A DNA stretch of 64,000 bases from Pseudochelatococcus sp047501465 (lineage in GTDB: Bacteria > Pseudomonadota > Alphaproteobacteria > Rhizobiales > Beijerinckiaceae): NCBI RefSeq assembly GCF_047501465.1, contig NZ_JAZDRL010000001.1:620001-684000 (forward strand). The letters are read 5' to 3'. The notes below the pieces were generated by a model. The model worked only from the letters and a program-made list of their open reading frames with translations. It ran no database searches and had not been told where the DNA came from. The position numbers and the translations under genes are program-made. Numbering within the stretch: the stretch's first letter is position 1; every line of letters begins with the position of its first letter. This document shows positions 35,601 through 42,644 of the stretch, in pieces.

Positions 35601-36110
35601 CTCATGAACCATGACAGTTGTAATCTGAGGATTTGCAACGGTTTGAATCTGAGACGGAACATAAGGCTCTGATGCAAAATCGAGCGTACCGATGTCAATA
35701 ATGCCATGCGCTCCATTAAAGAGCTCTCCTGCATCTTGCCCATTTAATGCAGCCTGTACTTTAGTCGGCGCTCCCATCTCATCACTTGCTGCGGGGCTAA
35801 AAGCTCTTGCGCCTGGGTCATCATAGGTTCCAATGTTAATGACAGCCGGCGAATTTCCAGGTATTACTTTGATAATCTCGGCCCAATGCTTGATTGCAAG
35901 CAATAATTTATCTTTCTCAACTTGAGATAAATTCCATGTCGATACGCTTTCCGGACTATATGGCCCATCGTCTGTATTGAATATACGTGCACTTATGAAC
36001 GGTACATCCCTTGTGTCATTAACATCATATGTCTCTATTGCCCATGAGACCGGCGCCACTAAAAATGTACTAGCTGCGAGAGCAAGAATTTTTGCACTAT
36101 TGATTTTCAT
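32670..36110 (-). CDS. Autotransporter with HExxH metalloprotease-like passenger
   Basis: 1146 residues from ATG 36110 (GGAG upstream); the open frame upstream to 36278 has no family similarity. Signal peptide KINSAKILALAASTFLVAPVSWA, cleaved before IETYDV. A protease-like domain spans about 25-330, with HELGHALGI at 169-177 (H169, E170, H173) and a Met-containing SLMSHQHYRN stretch further on. A beta-helix-like passenger (repeated NNTI, GTN, GGDN turns) runs to about 790. The autotransporter barrel occupies about 870-1146: GGWTRQSGDG start, AGYSHSTF, IEPYANLAYVHL, final Phe in MRF. The protein is secreted to the cell surface. The third zinc His of metzincins (HExxHxxGxxH) is Ser here, so activity is uncertain. 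Substrate and cleavage from the surface are unknown. Confidence 0.85.
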   Translation of the reverse strand: MKINSAKILALAASTFLVAPVSWAIETYDVNDTRDVPFISARIFNTDDGPYSPESVSTWNLSQVEKDKLLLAIKHWAEIIKVIPGNSPAVINIGTYDDPGARAFSPAASDEMGAPTKVQAALNGQDAGELFNGAHGIIDIGTLDFASEPYVPSQIQTVANPQITTVMVHELGHALGIISNIKYLEYEDGTFLIYIPESPNAWTTHLFDDNRNNVRPDQIVYCSFCNNISENDDGEPISDDEIFDLRKNQGYFGGEHVSEVLAGAMPGVPLSLTSPGGIPDAPFLAHLELKNSLMSHQHYRNYTTFMEAEIAILQDLGYDIDRRNFFGYSIYGNNQTLINDNPFFSRNAEGTDYLPNTYNTATLGLGLHVYGSNNTIFQRADLLSAGDGGGGIRVDGGDNAITILPGTRVYADGPYARGVMFAYGTNHTFTQRGDVQALGENGIAASFDFGHNILGDDNESRGSYFVFGPSYRSQEYYEAIYNELNGPLVSTFDLTGRLAGSYASIYISDNAYVGQINVMNGAQISGDIRSFYAEKDENGDPRLTNITFGTTADAEGRSTGQPDASFSIQYNDNIIGFNNLLLNFAGGTSAFTGNHEVYHVNIAEGATLIGQGSYLVNNEGYFINSGTVAPLPVGGSININGDYVQTSTGRLLLALNNTGSISNLIINGHAALDGTIAFAPQRGWYGNGFSVTSDRWLAADSITGSFADMKTVLDSPTLQAAARADGNNTYTVTFSRAADAYSRYSSDKNSLRVGMVFDRMAGSAGAGLHSLISSLDFSASDGSTINAALHQLSGEAYASVKGALSNSSSYSRSAVYNRLVQAYGGTPSSPIAVMAYGQAENAKSRPANASDIVKPASVDVSFYNVQSYAAWGNAFGGWTRQSGDGNAASAKSTIGGFMSGIDALVYDTWRLGILAGYSHSTFKVDGRSSSGRSDNYTLGGYTGNEWAVPEGAIAFRSGLAFTWHDLDMSRNVAFPGFNDSLSADYNAGTFQIFGEFGYRLDVNERSSIEPYANLAYVHLRTDGFRENGLNGAALNIHSDTMNTTLSALGIRASTNFDFGGIVTTARADLAWRHAFGDSIPLATASFAAGSGPFTVAGTSIGKDMALVETGLDFQLSKDTTLGVSYQGQFGSGVTQNGVNANLIMRF

Positions 36111-36460
36111 TTTGTCTCCAGGCAATCTGATATGCATAGTCCGTAGCGGATAAGCAGCGGTAAGCAATATGCTACCTGCAAAGGGCAACTGTTTATCGCA
36201 CCTAGCACAGAGCTGACAATAGCCGCAACAGCTTCTCGTCACCAGCAATCCACGGTAGGTGAAAATGAGCTTTTCCACCTCTAGAATCTCATTTTACAGC
36301 ATTCGCCCAAGCTGAATAATTTTCTTAAGCTACCGACGCCAGCCTAAAAATACTAACAATTTAAAGAAATATGCGGCCTAATACCTATATGGTACAATAA
36401 AAATGACTTTTGAACACAGCGTACGTATAGGAAACATAATGGAGCCTCCTTAAATTAAGC
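36111..36460. other. Gap upstream of the autotransporter, no gene
   Basis: Holds the autotransporter promoter region and AT-rich sequence without a recognisable gene. Confidence 0.5.
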
Positions 36461-36504
36461 CAGCCCGTCCATCAGCACCGCCACAAAGGCAGATAAACGG
36501 GCTG
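36461..36504 (-). terminator. Hairpin downstream of the catalase-like remnant
   Basis: CAGCCCGT and ACGGGCTG are separated by a 28-base loop. It follows the remnant's stop codon by 19 bases on the minus strand, with a weak TTAATTT tail, so it is probably the old terminator of the truncated gene. Confidence 0.45.
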
Positions 36505-36522
36505 CTGCTTTTTCAATATGCG

Positions 36523-36640
36523 TTATGCCGACCCCATGCCTTCGGCTGGTTTTGCTGCCTGCCCAGTATGCACTTTCTCCTCAATACGGCGGCCTACATC
36601 AGCGTCGATGCTCTTCCAATAATCAAAAGCACGGCTCAAC
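36523..36640 (-). pseudogene. 3' remnant of a probable catalase gene, cut by the IS
   Basis: About 38 codons lie between the IS end and a TAA stop. They read LSRAFDYWKSIDADVGRRI followed by EEKVHTGQAAKPAEGMGSA. The YWKSIDADVGRRI part matches the spacing of catalase C-termini, where HFxKADPxYGxRV is usual. The reading frame continues into the IS, which is fortuitous. The 5' part of the gene is not found at the other IS end. The catalase assignment rests on a short stretch and is inference. Confidence 0.5.
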
Positions 36641-36674
36641 TGGACTTGCCCCGATAAAGTGGAGAGGTATTGCC

Positions 36675-37535
36675 TCAGCATGACGCCCGCTTTTCGAATT
36701 GGGCCGGGCTGAGGAAGTCGAGTGCCGAATGTCGGCGGATTGGATTGTAGAAGCCGTCGATATAACGGGCAATGGCATTTTCGGCCTGGGCGCGCGTATG
36801 GAAAACGGTTCGCCAGACCAACTCGGATTTCAACGTCTTGAAGAATGTTTCCACCATGGCATTGTCGTAGCAATTGCCCTTTCCGGACATCGAGATGAGG
36901 ATGCCGTGCCGCCGCAGTTCGGCCTGGTAGTCGACCGAGCAATATTGGCTGCCGCGGTCGGAATGATGGATCAGGCCCTCTGAAGGAAGCCGCATCATCA
37001 GGGCCTTGCGCAGAGCGGTCAGGGCAAGTTTGCGATGAAGGCGATCCCCGATAGCCCAGCCGACGACACGGCGGGCGTAAAGGTCGATGACGACGGCCAG
37101 ATACAGCCAGCCCTCGCGCGTCCAAATGTATGAGATATCCGCGCCCCATTTCTCGTCAGGCTTCGATGCAGTGAAGTCCTGATCGATGATATTGGGCGCG
37201 ATCGGCCAAGCATGGTGGCTGTCCGTCGTCCGTTTGAACCGACGCTTTTGCCGGGCGTACAGACCATTCTGGCGCATCAGCCGCGCGGTTCGACGCCGAC
37301 CGACCGCAAAGCCATCGTCCTGCAATTCCCGTGTCATGCGCGGGCTGCCATAGGTTCCATTCGATAGCGAGAAGGCAGAACGGACATGCGCCAAAAGAAC
37401 CATGTCATCGCGCTGCCTGCGACTGGCGGGACGATCTTTCCAGGCAAAGTAGCCGCTCTGACTGACATCGAGAACCTTGCACAGCCGATGCACGGGGAAC
37501 TCCTTCTTCGCCTGATCGATGAGACGGAACCTCAT
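36675..37535 (-). CDS. IS3-family transposase OrfB (integrase core)
   Basis: 286 residues: HTH_21-like N-terminus (YGSPRMTRELQDDGFAVGRRRTARLMRQNGL) and an rve integrase core with the DDE residues in WGADISYIWT, HSDRGSQYCSVDYQ and YDNAMVETFFKTLKSE. Its ATG overlaps the orfA stop (ATGA) and has AAGGAGG just upstream, so it can be made by direct re-initiation; a frameshift fusion OrfAB, usual for IS3 elements, may also occur. Confidence 0.9.
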   Translation of the reverse strand: MRFRLIDQAKKEFPVHRLCKVLDVSQSGYFAWKDRPASRRQRDDMVLLAHVRSAFSLSNGTYGSPRMTRELQDDGFAVGRRRTARLMRQNGLYARQKRRFKRTTDSHHAWPIAPNIIDQDFTASKPDEKWGADISYIWTREGWLYLAVVIDLYARRVVGWAIGDRLHRKLALTALRKALMMRLPSEGLIHHSDRGSQYCSVDYQAELRRHGILISMSGKGNCYDNAMVETFFKTLKSELVWRTVFHTRAQAENAIARYIDGFYNPIRRHSALDFLSPAQFEKRASC

Positions 37536-37822
37536 CGACTTCCCTCCTTGGCGAAAAAAGTTGCAGCCCGTTTCAGAATTTCACGTTCCTGCCGCAGGAT
37601 CTCGTTTTCGCGCCGCAGCCGCTTCAGTTCGGCTGCCACATCCTCCGAACAAGCGGGGGCCGGCCCATCGATCAAACGGTCCCGGCTTCGGCTGATCCAG
37701 CGCACCAGCGTTGAAAGCCCGATCCCAAGATCGTCGGCCACTTCGCGCTGCGTGCGGCCGCTCGTTTGCACCAGACGAACAGCCTCGGTTTCAAATTCTT
37801 GCGTAAATCGTCTCTTTTGCAT
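37532..37822 (-). CDS. IS3-family transposase OrfA
   Basis: 96 residues from the ATG at 37822 with AGGAA upstream (an ATG five codons earlier is possible). HTH_Tnp_1-type helix-turn-helix (RRFTQEFETEAVRLVQTSGRTQREVADDLGIGLSTLVRWI) and a C-terminal leucine zipper (LKRLRRENEILRQEREILKRA). It binds the IS ends and pairs with OrfB. The ending AATFFAKEGSR is typical of the IS3 subgroup. Confidence 0.88.
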   Translation of the reverse strand: MQKRRFTQEFETEAVRLVQTSGRTQREVADDLGIGLSTLVRWISRSRDRLIDGPAPACSEDVAAELKRLRRENEILRQEREILKRAATFFAKEGSR

Positions 37823-37876
37823 TGGTGAGTTCCTCATCGTTCATTAGGAACTCTCCACTTCTTCGAAGCAAGTCCA

Positions 37877-38538
37877 TTAAGCTTATAAAACCCATAATAC
37901 TTTGAATACGGAAAGCCATTCAGCACAGATGCATTAAGCTTCCCCAGCTCAGTAGGCGAAAGACTATTCAGCAGAGGTATATCAAGATGAGAAAGTGCAA
38001 CAGGTGAGAGACCATTCAACACATCTGCTTTAAGCTCCACCAATTCAGTGGGCGAAAGATGAGTCAGCACAGACGCATCAAGATAATAAAGCGCTATCTT
38101 CGAGAGGTTCTCAAGTACGTGTGCATTAAGCCTTCCCTTCTCACGGAGCGAGAGGTTATTCAGCACGCGCGCATCCAGCCCCCATATCACAAAGGGTGGA
38201 AGGCTATTCAGTACAGATGCATTAAGCTTCCCTAGCTCTGTAACCGAAAGACCATTCAGCACAGATGCATTAAGTTCCCCAAGCGCCTGGTCAGACAGCC
38301 AATTAATCGTAGACGCCCGCAACCAGGATAGCTCAACTTTATCAAGCCCATTCAGCTCTGACGCAGTAACCAGCCCCAAAAACGACCTTGCGCTCCGCAA
38401 CAAGGAATCCCACAGCTGCTTAAGGACGATAGCTACATCCGCAATCCAGCTTACCTTTGGCGGCGAGCCAGGAACAGAATTTGCCGCGTCTACAATCGAC
38501 GTTCCCGCTGCAGAAATGCAAACCGAATTGCTCCCCCA
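37877..38538 (-). pseudogene. Leucine-rich octad-repeat protein, truncated by the IS and lacking a clear start
   Basis: The frame is open from 38538 to the IS end, about 220 codons, but no ATG or GTG starts it (TTG at 38403 is the first usable codon) and its C-terminus runs into the IS. From about 38360 the protein is made of 16-residue units, consensus LNGLSxTELGKLNASV, each two octads of the pattern xL(S/N/D)xxxLx; at least eight units follow one another without gaps. At DNA level 48-base units are nearly identical (around 37920, 38213 and 38261). Such units should fold as a helical solenoid. Preceding residues (VSWIADVAIVLKQLWDSLL) are hydrophobic-helical. I do not recognise the family. 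Confidence 0.6.
37900..38345 (-). repeat. 48-base tandem coding repeats
   Basis: Nine or so tandem units of 48 bases encode the 16-residue leucine-rich unit. The segment CAGATGCATTAAG(C/T)TTCCC recurs almost unchanged at about 37926, 38214 and 38262, pointing to recent copying within the array; the other units have diverged. Confidence 0.7.
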
Positions 38539-38540
38539 TT

Positions 38541-38843
38541 AGGTTGATGGGAAGGCCAAACGATCCACGGAGAAGAGGTAGCGGTCGGGAAAGACGATGA
38601 AACGATTGCCACTATCTGGCGCCTTTAAAATAATTATGAAAACAAACAAGCCATTAAGTTTACCTAAGTGTAAAAAACTGTCAATGTACCTGAACTGTGA
38701 TAGCAACCTGGTTAAATCAGCTTATAAAGATGCGGACATTACGAGCAAATACAAAACCCAATCAAAATCTGATTAGGGGTAATATCAATCATTATCCTTT
38801 CAGAATAGATCCAGAGCTTATTGTACTTTTTCTCAAGCTACAT
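38541..38843. other. Gap of about 300 bases
   Basis: Lies between the broken repeat gene and a small orphan. AT-rich; no gene can be supported. It may include the lost 5' end of the repeat gene in another frame. Confidence 0.4.
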
Positions 38844-39122
38844 CTAACCTGCACGGGATGCAATAAAGACTGAAGCTCCAGGACATACTGCTTCAAGATC
38901 CTCAAGGAACTTCATTGGATCATTGCGACTGCCAACAACAACCATAAGTATTTGATCAATTACCAATTGGACCTCACCATCATTTTCTCTTTCCAGAAGA
39001 CGGCGAAAGAGATGTATCGCTCCATCATTTGAAAGCACCCCTGCTATATCCTCACCATACTTTCTAAAGTCTTCCAGCGGGAGATTACTCACTATATAAT
39101 CCAAGAAGTATGACTGCGTCAT
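38844..39122 (-). CDS. Hypothetical protein, 92 residues
   Basis: Unrecognised small soluble protein with a mixed helix/strand pattern (YFLDYIVSNLPLEDFRKYGEDIAGVLSNDGAIHLFRRLLEREN, VQLVIDQILMVVVGSRNDP) and no Cys-rich, membrane or signal features. ATG start; ribosome site is weak. Composition looks like a real protein rather than a chance frame. It lies in the accessory stretch beside the IS and the truncated repeat gene, so an immunity- or partner-type role is possible but unsupported. Confidence 0.5.
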   Translation of the reverse strand: MTQSYFLDYIVSNLPLEDFRKYGEDIAGVLSNDGAIHLFRRLLERENDGEVQLVIDQILMVVVGSRNDPMKFLEDLEAVCPGASVFIASRAG

Positions 39123-39209
39123 GAGTGCGTCAAATCCAAAAAATACTTATCATTACGGCAAACAATTTAATATAAGTCAGTATCATTTATTTAAAAATAC
39201 GTTTCTCTT

Positions 39210-40040
39210 CTAAAAATCTGCCGTTAACGGGTCGGGACCAATGCGCCCTGATACACTATCCAATTTGGCAATGGTTTCCATATCCTCTGCGTCAAGTGTG
39301 AAATCGAATACTGAAAAGTTTTCTTCAATTCGACTGGAAGTGATGGATTTTGGTATTGCAATAAGGCCGCTATCAAGATGCCAGCGGATTATCACCTGCG
39401 CTGGAGTGCGCCCGTGTTTTCGTGCAATCCCCCCTATCACAGGGTCAGCGAGCGAGGTTCCTTGCCCTAACGGACTCCACGATTGCGTTGCAATACCATG
39501 CTTGGCATGGAAAGCGCGTAATGCCGTTTGCTGAAAACGTGGATGCAGCTCAATCTGATTCAGGACCGGTTTGACGCCCGTTTCTCCAATAATGCGAACA
39601 AGATGCTCTGAATTGAAGTTCGAAACTCCTATTGAGCGCACCCGACCATCATTTTTCAAAGCAATTAATGCTTTCCACGTATCGACGTACATCCCACGAT
39701 TGGGTGTGGGCCAATGGATGAGGTAGAGATCAACATACTCAACCCCCAGCCGTTCAAGACTCTCTTCAAAAGCTATTAAAGTGCTGTCATAGCCTTGGGC
39801 GTCATTCCAGAGTTTGGTTGTAAGAAAAATATCACTGCGCATCACATCTGCAGACCACAGCCCTTCCCCAACTCCTTCTTCATTCTGATAAATTGCGGCA
39901 GTATCAATATGGCGATAGCCTACCTCTAAAGCCTTACGCACGGCCAATGTCGCTTCAGTTGGCTCAGCGCGCCAAACACCAAGGCCAAGTTGCGGAATTT
40001 TATGACCATCATTTAACTGAACAAAGGATTGATTAGTCAT
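39210..40040 (-). CDS. Aldo/keto reductase (2,5-diketo-D-gluconate reductase type)
   Basis: 276 residues of the AKR fold. Start motif IPQLGLGVWRAE, catalytic tetrad in YRHIDTAAIYQNEEGVG (Asp, Tyr), TTKLWN (Lys) and YLIHWP (His); NADPH-binding IPKSITSSRIEEN near 230. ATG 40040 has AAAGGA ten bases upstream; the open frame goes 15 codons further without similarity. It reduces aldehydes or ketones with NADPH in the cytosol; the AKR5 subgroup includes 2,5-diketogluconate reductases and methylglyoxal reductases. Monocistronic. Confidence 0.9.
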   Translation of the reverse strand: MTNQSFVQLNDGHKIPQLGLGVWRAEPTEATLAVRKALEVGYRHIDTAAIYQNEEGVGEGLWSADVMRSDIFLTTKLWNDAQGYDSTLIAFEESLERLGVEYVDLYLIHWPTPNRGMYVDTWKALIALKNDGRVRSIGVSNFNSEHLVRIIGETGVKPVLNQIELHPRFQQTALRAFHAKHGIATQSWSPLGQGTSLADPVIGGIARKHGRTPAQVIIRWHLDSGLIAIPKSITSSRIEENFSVFDFTLDAEDMETIAKLDSVSGRIGPDPLTADF

Positions 40041-40168
40041 AGACAACATCCTTTTATTACAGATAGCAAAGCTCTCCGGTATCATGAAGATGAGTGATCA
40101 TGTCATAAAATATCGCAACATCCCAGTGTGCATCAACACAATGCCGCCTGCTGCAGCTGATTTAGAGA

Positions 40169-40942
40169 TCACTCTGTAATCTCAACCACAGCTGAGCCGA
40201 TCCCCTCGAATGTCACTTCAACATGCGTGCGAGGAGCAACAAAGGTAAGGCCAGTCCACGAACCAGTGGTGACATAAGTCCCTTCTTTCAATCCTCCAAG
40301 GCTTGCTGCACCACCGTTTGCCAGCCAGGTCAGCATACGAATTGACGGCCCCGCTGCATTCCCACCCCGCTGCTCGATAAAGGTCTCACCGTTAATGACG
40401 ACCCGCACTGGCTGATTAAATGCGTCAACCAATGCGCCCCCCTCGCGCCCGGAACCTATTATCAAATGCGCGTGATTAAACTGATCAGCAATCTGGCTGA
40501 GATGACTTGCCCCCTTCCAGATAGCAAAATGCGTGTCCACCAACTCAATCGCAGCGTGAATAGAGCCGATTGCCTCCAGCACTTCTTCATCGCGATAAGG
40601 TTTATCACGTGGTGGCAAGGCTTTGTCGAAACGATAGACTGTCTCTGCTTCTATACCGAAAACATTATGCCCTGCATGTGCGACACTGGCAGGTGACAGT
40701 GATACGGTCTGCCCGGTTAATGCAGATCGGAAAGGTTCTGCTGCGGCATCGGCTGCCCCCACCTTCCAGCCAACCACTGGGCCCAATCGTTCAATCAGTG
40801 CATCTTGAATAGCATATGCAGCATCCCAACTTGTCGGGCGCATTGAAACGGGTAAATCAATGAGTCGGGGGGCGCCATTTCGAACAGCCAACAATCGTTC
40901 GGCTGCGGCTTCGATCATATCTGGGGAAAGATGGTTAATCAT
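40169..40942 (-). CDS. 2-keto-4-pentenoate hydratase-like protein (MhpD/FAH family)
   Basis: 257 residues. Features of the hydratase/decarboxylase branch of the fumarylacetoacetase superfamily: SWDAAYAIQDALIERLGPVVGWKVGAA near residue 40, the metal-binding GIEAETVYRFDK and AAIELVDTHFA, and ASLGGLKEGTYVTTGSWTGLTF near the C-terminus. Such enzymes hydrate or decarboxylate 2-oxo-alkenoic acids from aromatic meta-cleavage. No other meta-pathway gene is nearby, so the substrate is open. ATG start at 40942. Confidence 0.85.
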   Translation of the reverse strand: MINHLSPDMIEAAAERLLAVRNGAPRLIDLPVSMRPTSWDAAYAIQDALIERLGPVVGWKVGAADAAAEPFRSALTGQTVSLSPASVAHAGHNVFGIEAETVYRFDKALPPRDKPYRDEEVLEAIGSIHAAIELVDTHFAIWKGASHLSQIADQFNHAHLIIGSGREGGALVDAFNQPVRVVINGETFIEQRGGNAAGPSIRMLTWLANGGAASLGGLKEGTYVTTGSWTGLTFVAPRTHVEVTFEGIGSAVVEITE

Positions 40943-41072
40943 GAAAACACGCTCCGTCAGGCGATTACAGCATCAACATGAAAACACGGATTTTCATAAT
41001 ATGATGCACGGATAAAAATGAGAGCCACCAAGGCTTCAGGCAACTCAAAGAAGCGTTTACAGTGCCAATCAT

Positions 41073-41663
41073 TCAAGCTGGAAACCAGCGATAGCTGTCA
41101 TTGGAGAAGACGAGAATGCGGCCCTGCCAAATCGGCAATTGTACGATTGATTGTCCAGGAATACCGGCTATCAGCGCTAGCATCACGCGCGCAATACCGC
41201 CATGCGCCACAATCACGCTATCACGTTCAATCGTGTCGAGAAACGCGCCCACCCGCGTACATGCACCGGCGTAGCTTTCACCATCAGGAGGAATATAATT
41301 CCAGCGGTCAGCATCGCGCGCACGGGCGCGAACACTATCTGTGGCGCGGATTTCTCGCCATGTCTTGCCTTCCCATTCGCCAAAAGCCAGTTCACGCAAC
41401 CGTTCATCAAAGCGCGCACCTTCAACCGGCAGATCAAGGTCTGCGCGCAACAATGTCATGGTCTCGCGTGTCCGCATCAACGGGCTAGACACATAGTCTA
41501 ATGTATCGAAATCTGGACGCAGTCGGCGGATCAGATCAGCTGCCCGACCCGCCTGCCTACGTCCAGTTGCGTTGAGTGGTATGTCCTGCTCTCCCTGGAG
41601 ACGCGCCTGCACGTTCCAATCTGTCTCGCCATGGCGGACAAAATAGAGAACAGGACGGCTCAC
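41073..41663 (-). CDS. Histidine phosphatase family protein (phosphoglycerate-mutase-like)
   Basis: 196 residues; phosphohistidine motif FVRHGETDWN at residues 8-17, second catalytic His in IVAHGGIARVM, ERLRELAFGEWEGKTW in the middle. It begins with GTG four bases after the fabI stop; the fabI end (AAGGA) serves as ribosome site, so the two are co-translated. Cofactor-independent phosphatase rather than mutase is likely; substrate unknown. Confidence 0.88.
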   Translation of the reverse strand: MSRPVLYFVRHGETDWNVQARLQGEQDIPLNATGRRQAGRAADLIRRLRPDFDTLDYVSSPLMRTRETMTLLRADLDLPVEGARFDERLRELAFGEWEGKTWREIRATDSVRARARDADRWNYIPPDGESYAGACTRVGAFLDTIERDSVIVAHGGIARVMLALIAGIPGQSIVQLPIWQGRILVFSNDSYRWFPA

Positions 41664-41666
41664 CCC

Positions 41667-42497
41667 TTATTCCTTGGAGAGTACGATATCGGGTGCATCC
41701 GGATTTTTCATACCAACCACATGATATCCGGCATCTACATGGTGAACCTCACCTGTCACACCACGCGAGAGGTCAGAAAGGAAGTAAACACCTGAATCGC
41801 CAACATCTTCTGGCGTCACAGTACGGCGCAGCGGTGAGTTATGCTCATTCCAGCGCAAGATATAGCGGAGATCGCCGATGCCCGATGCTGCCAACGTCTT
41901 GATGGGACCAGCGGAAATTGCATTTACGCGAATGTTCTGCGGGCCAAGATCAGCAGCCAAATACCGTACACTTGCTTCAAGGGCGGCTTTGGCAACACCC
42001 ATGACATTATAATGAGGCATCCATTTCTCCGCACCATAGTAAGTCATGGTGAGGATGGAACCGCCATTGTACATCAACTTTTCAGCGCGCTGAGCAACAG
42101 CCGTTAGTGAATAGCACGAGATCAGCAGGGACTTGCTGAAGTTCTCTTCAGAAGTGTCAATGTACCGACCGGTAAGTTCATCCTTGTCGGAAAAGGCGAC
42201 TGCGTGGACCACAAAATCCAGGCTTCCCCAAAGCTTTTCGATTTCAGCGAAAACCGCATCGATACTTGCTGGATCTGTTACATCGCAATGGCCGACAACA
42301 TGCCCACCGATTTCAGCTGCCAGCGGTTCGACGCGCTTTTTGAGAGCCTCTCCCTGATAGGTAAAAGCAACTTCAGCGCCATGCGCGCGCGCTGCCCGAG
42401 CGATGCCCCATGCGATGGAGCGATTATTCGCAAGCCCAAGAATGAGACCGCGCTTGCCTGCCATGAGGGGTGCGGGCGTTACGAGTATGTCTGCCAT
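41667..42497 (-). CDS. fabI: Enoyl-[acyl-carrier-protein] reductase (NADH)
   Basis: 276 residues, SDR fold; last reduction of each fatty-acid elongation round. Start block MAGKRGLILGLANNRSIAWGIARA is the cofactor site; the active-site Tyr and Lys lie in HYNVMGVAKAALEASVRYLA; VNAISAGPIKTLAASGI is the substrate loop. ATG start. Followed directly by the phosphatase gene. Upstream is 147 bases before the DnaJ gene stop. FabI is the target of triclosan-type inhibitors. Confidence 0.95.
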   Translation of the reverse strand: MADILVTPAPLMAGKRGLILGLANNRSIAWGIARAARAHGAEVAFTYQGEALKKRVEPLAAEIGGHVVGHCDVTDPASIDAVFAEIEKLWGSLDFVVHAVAFSDKDELTGRYIDTSEENFSKSLLISCYSLTAVAQRAEKLMYNGGSILTMTYYGAEKWMPHYNVMGVAKAALEASVRYLAADLGPQNIRVNAISAGPIKTLAASGIGDLRYILRWNEHNSPLRRTVTPEDVGDSGVYFLSDLSRGVTGEVHHVDAGYHVVGMKNPDAPDIVLSKE

Positions 42498-42644
42498 GAC
42501 GTCGGTTTTCTCTTTTCGGAATTTAGGACTCTTCTGTCCGTGAAAGCCACTTATTACCTGAGCACGTCGCCGGGAGCAACGGGCGAAAAGGATCCTGAGA
42601 CAAGTGGCAGGTGCAATGCATATGTGAAGAAATTTAGACCATAA

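Larger units (their letters stand above)
36641..37876 (-). mobile_element. IS3-family insertion sequence, 1236 bp
   Basis: The element has orfA and orfB in the usual order and imperfect terminal inverted repeats of about 26 bases: left 36641-36666 and right 37851-37876, both beginning TGGACTTGC and sharing AAGTGGAGAG. It appears intact, with both frames open. No 3- or 4-base target duplication is visible (left flank ends CAAC, right flank begins TTAA), and the two flanks belong to different genes. Confidence 0.88.

Noticed and set aside
36523..37149. A 208-codon frame running from inside the IS into the left flank
   Set aside because: Only its last 38 codons lie outside the IS and look like a real protein; the rest is the wrong frame of orfB.
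37900..38345. Regularly spaced repeats considered as a CRISPR array
   Set aside because: The 48-base units are contiguous, in frame and code for a periodic protein; there are no unique spacers and no cas genes.
38413..38541. A 40-codon cysteine-containing frame starting at ATG 38539
   Set aside because: It overlaps the open frame of the repeat gene in another register and has no ribosome site; possibly the lost 5' frame, but not supportable.
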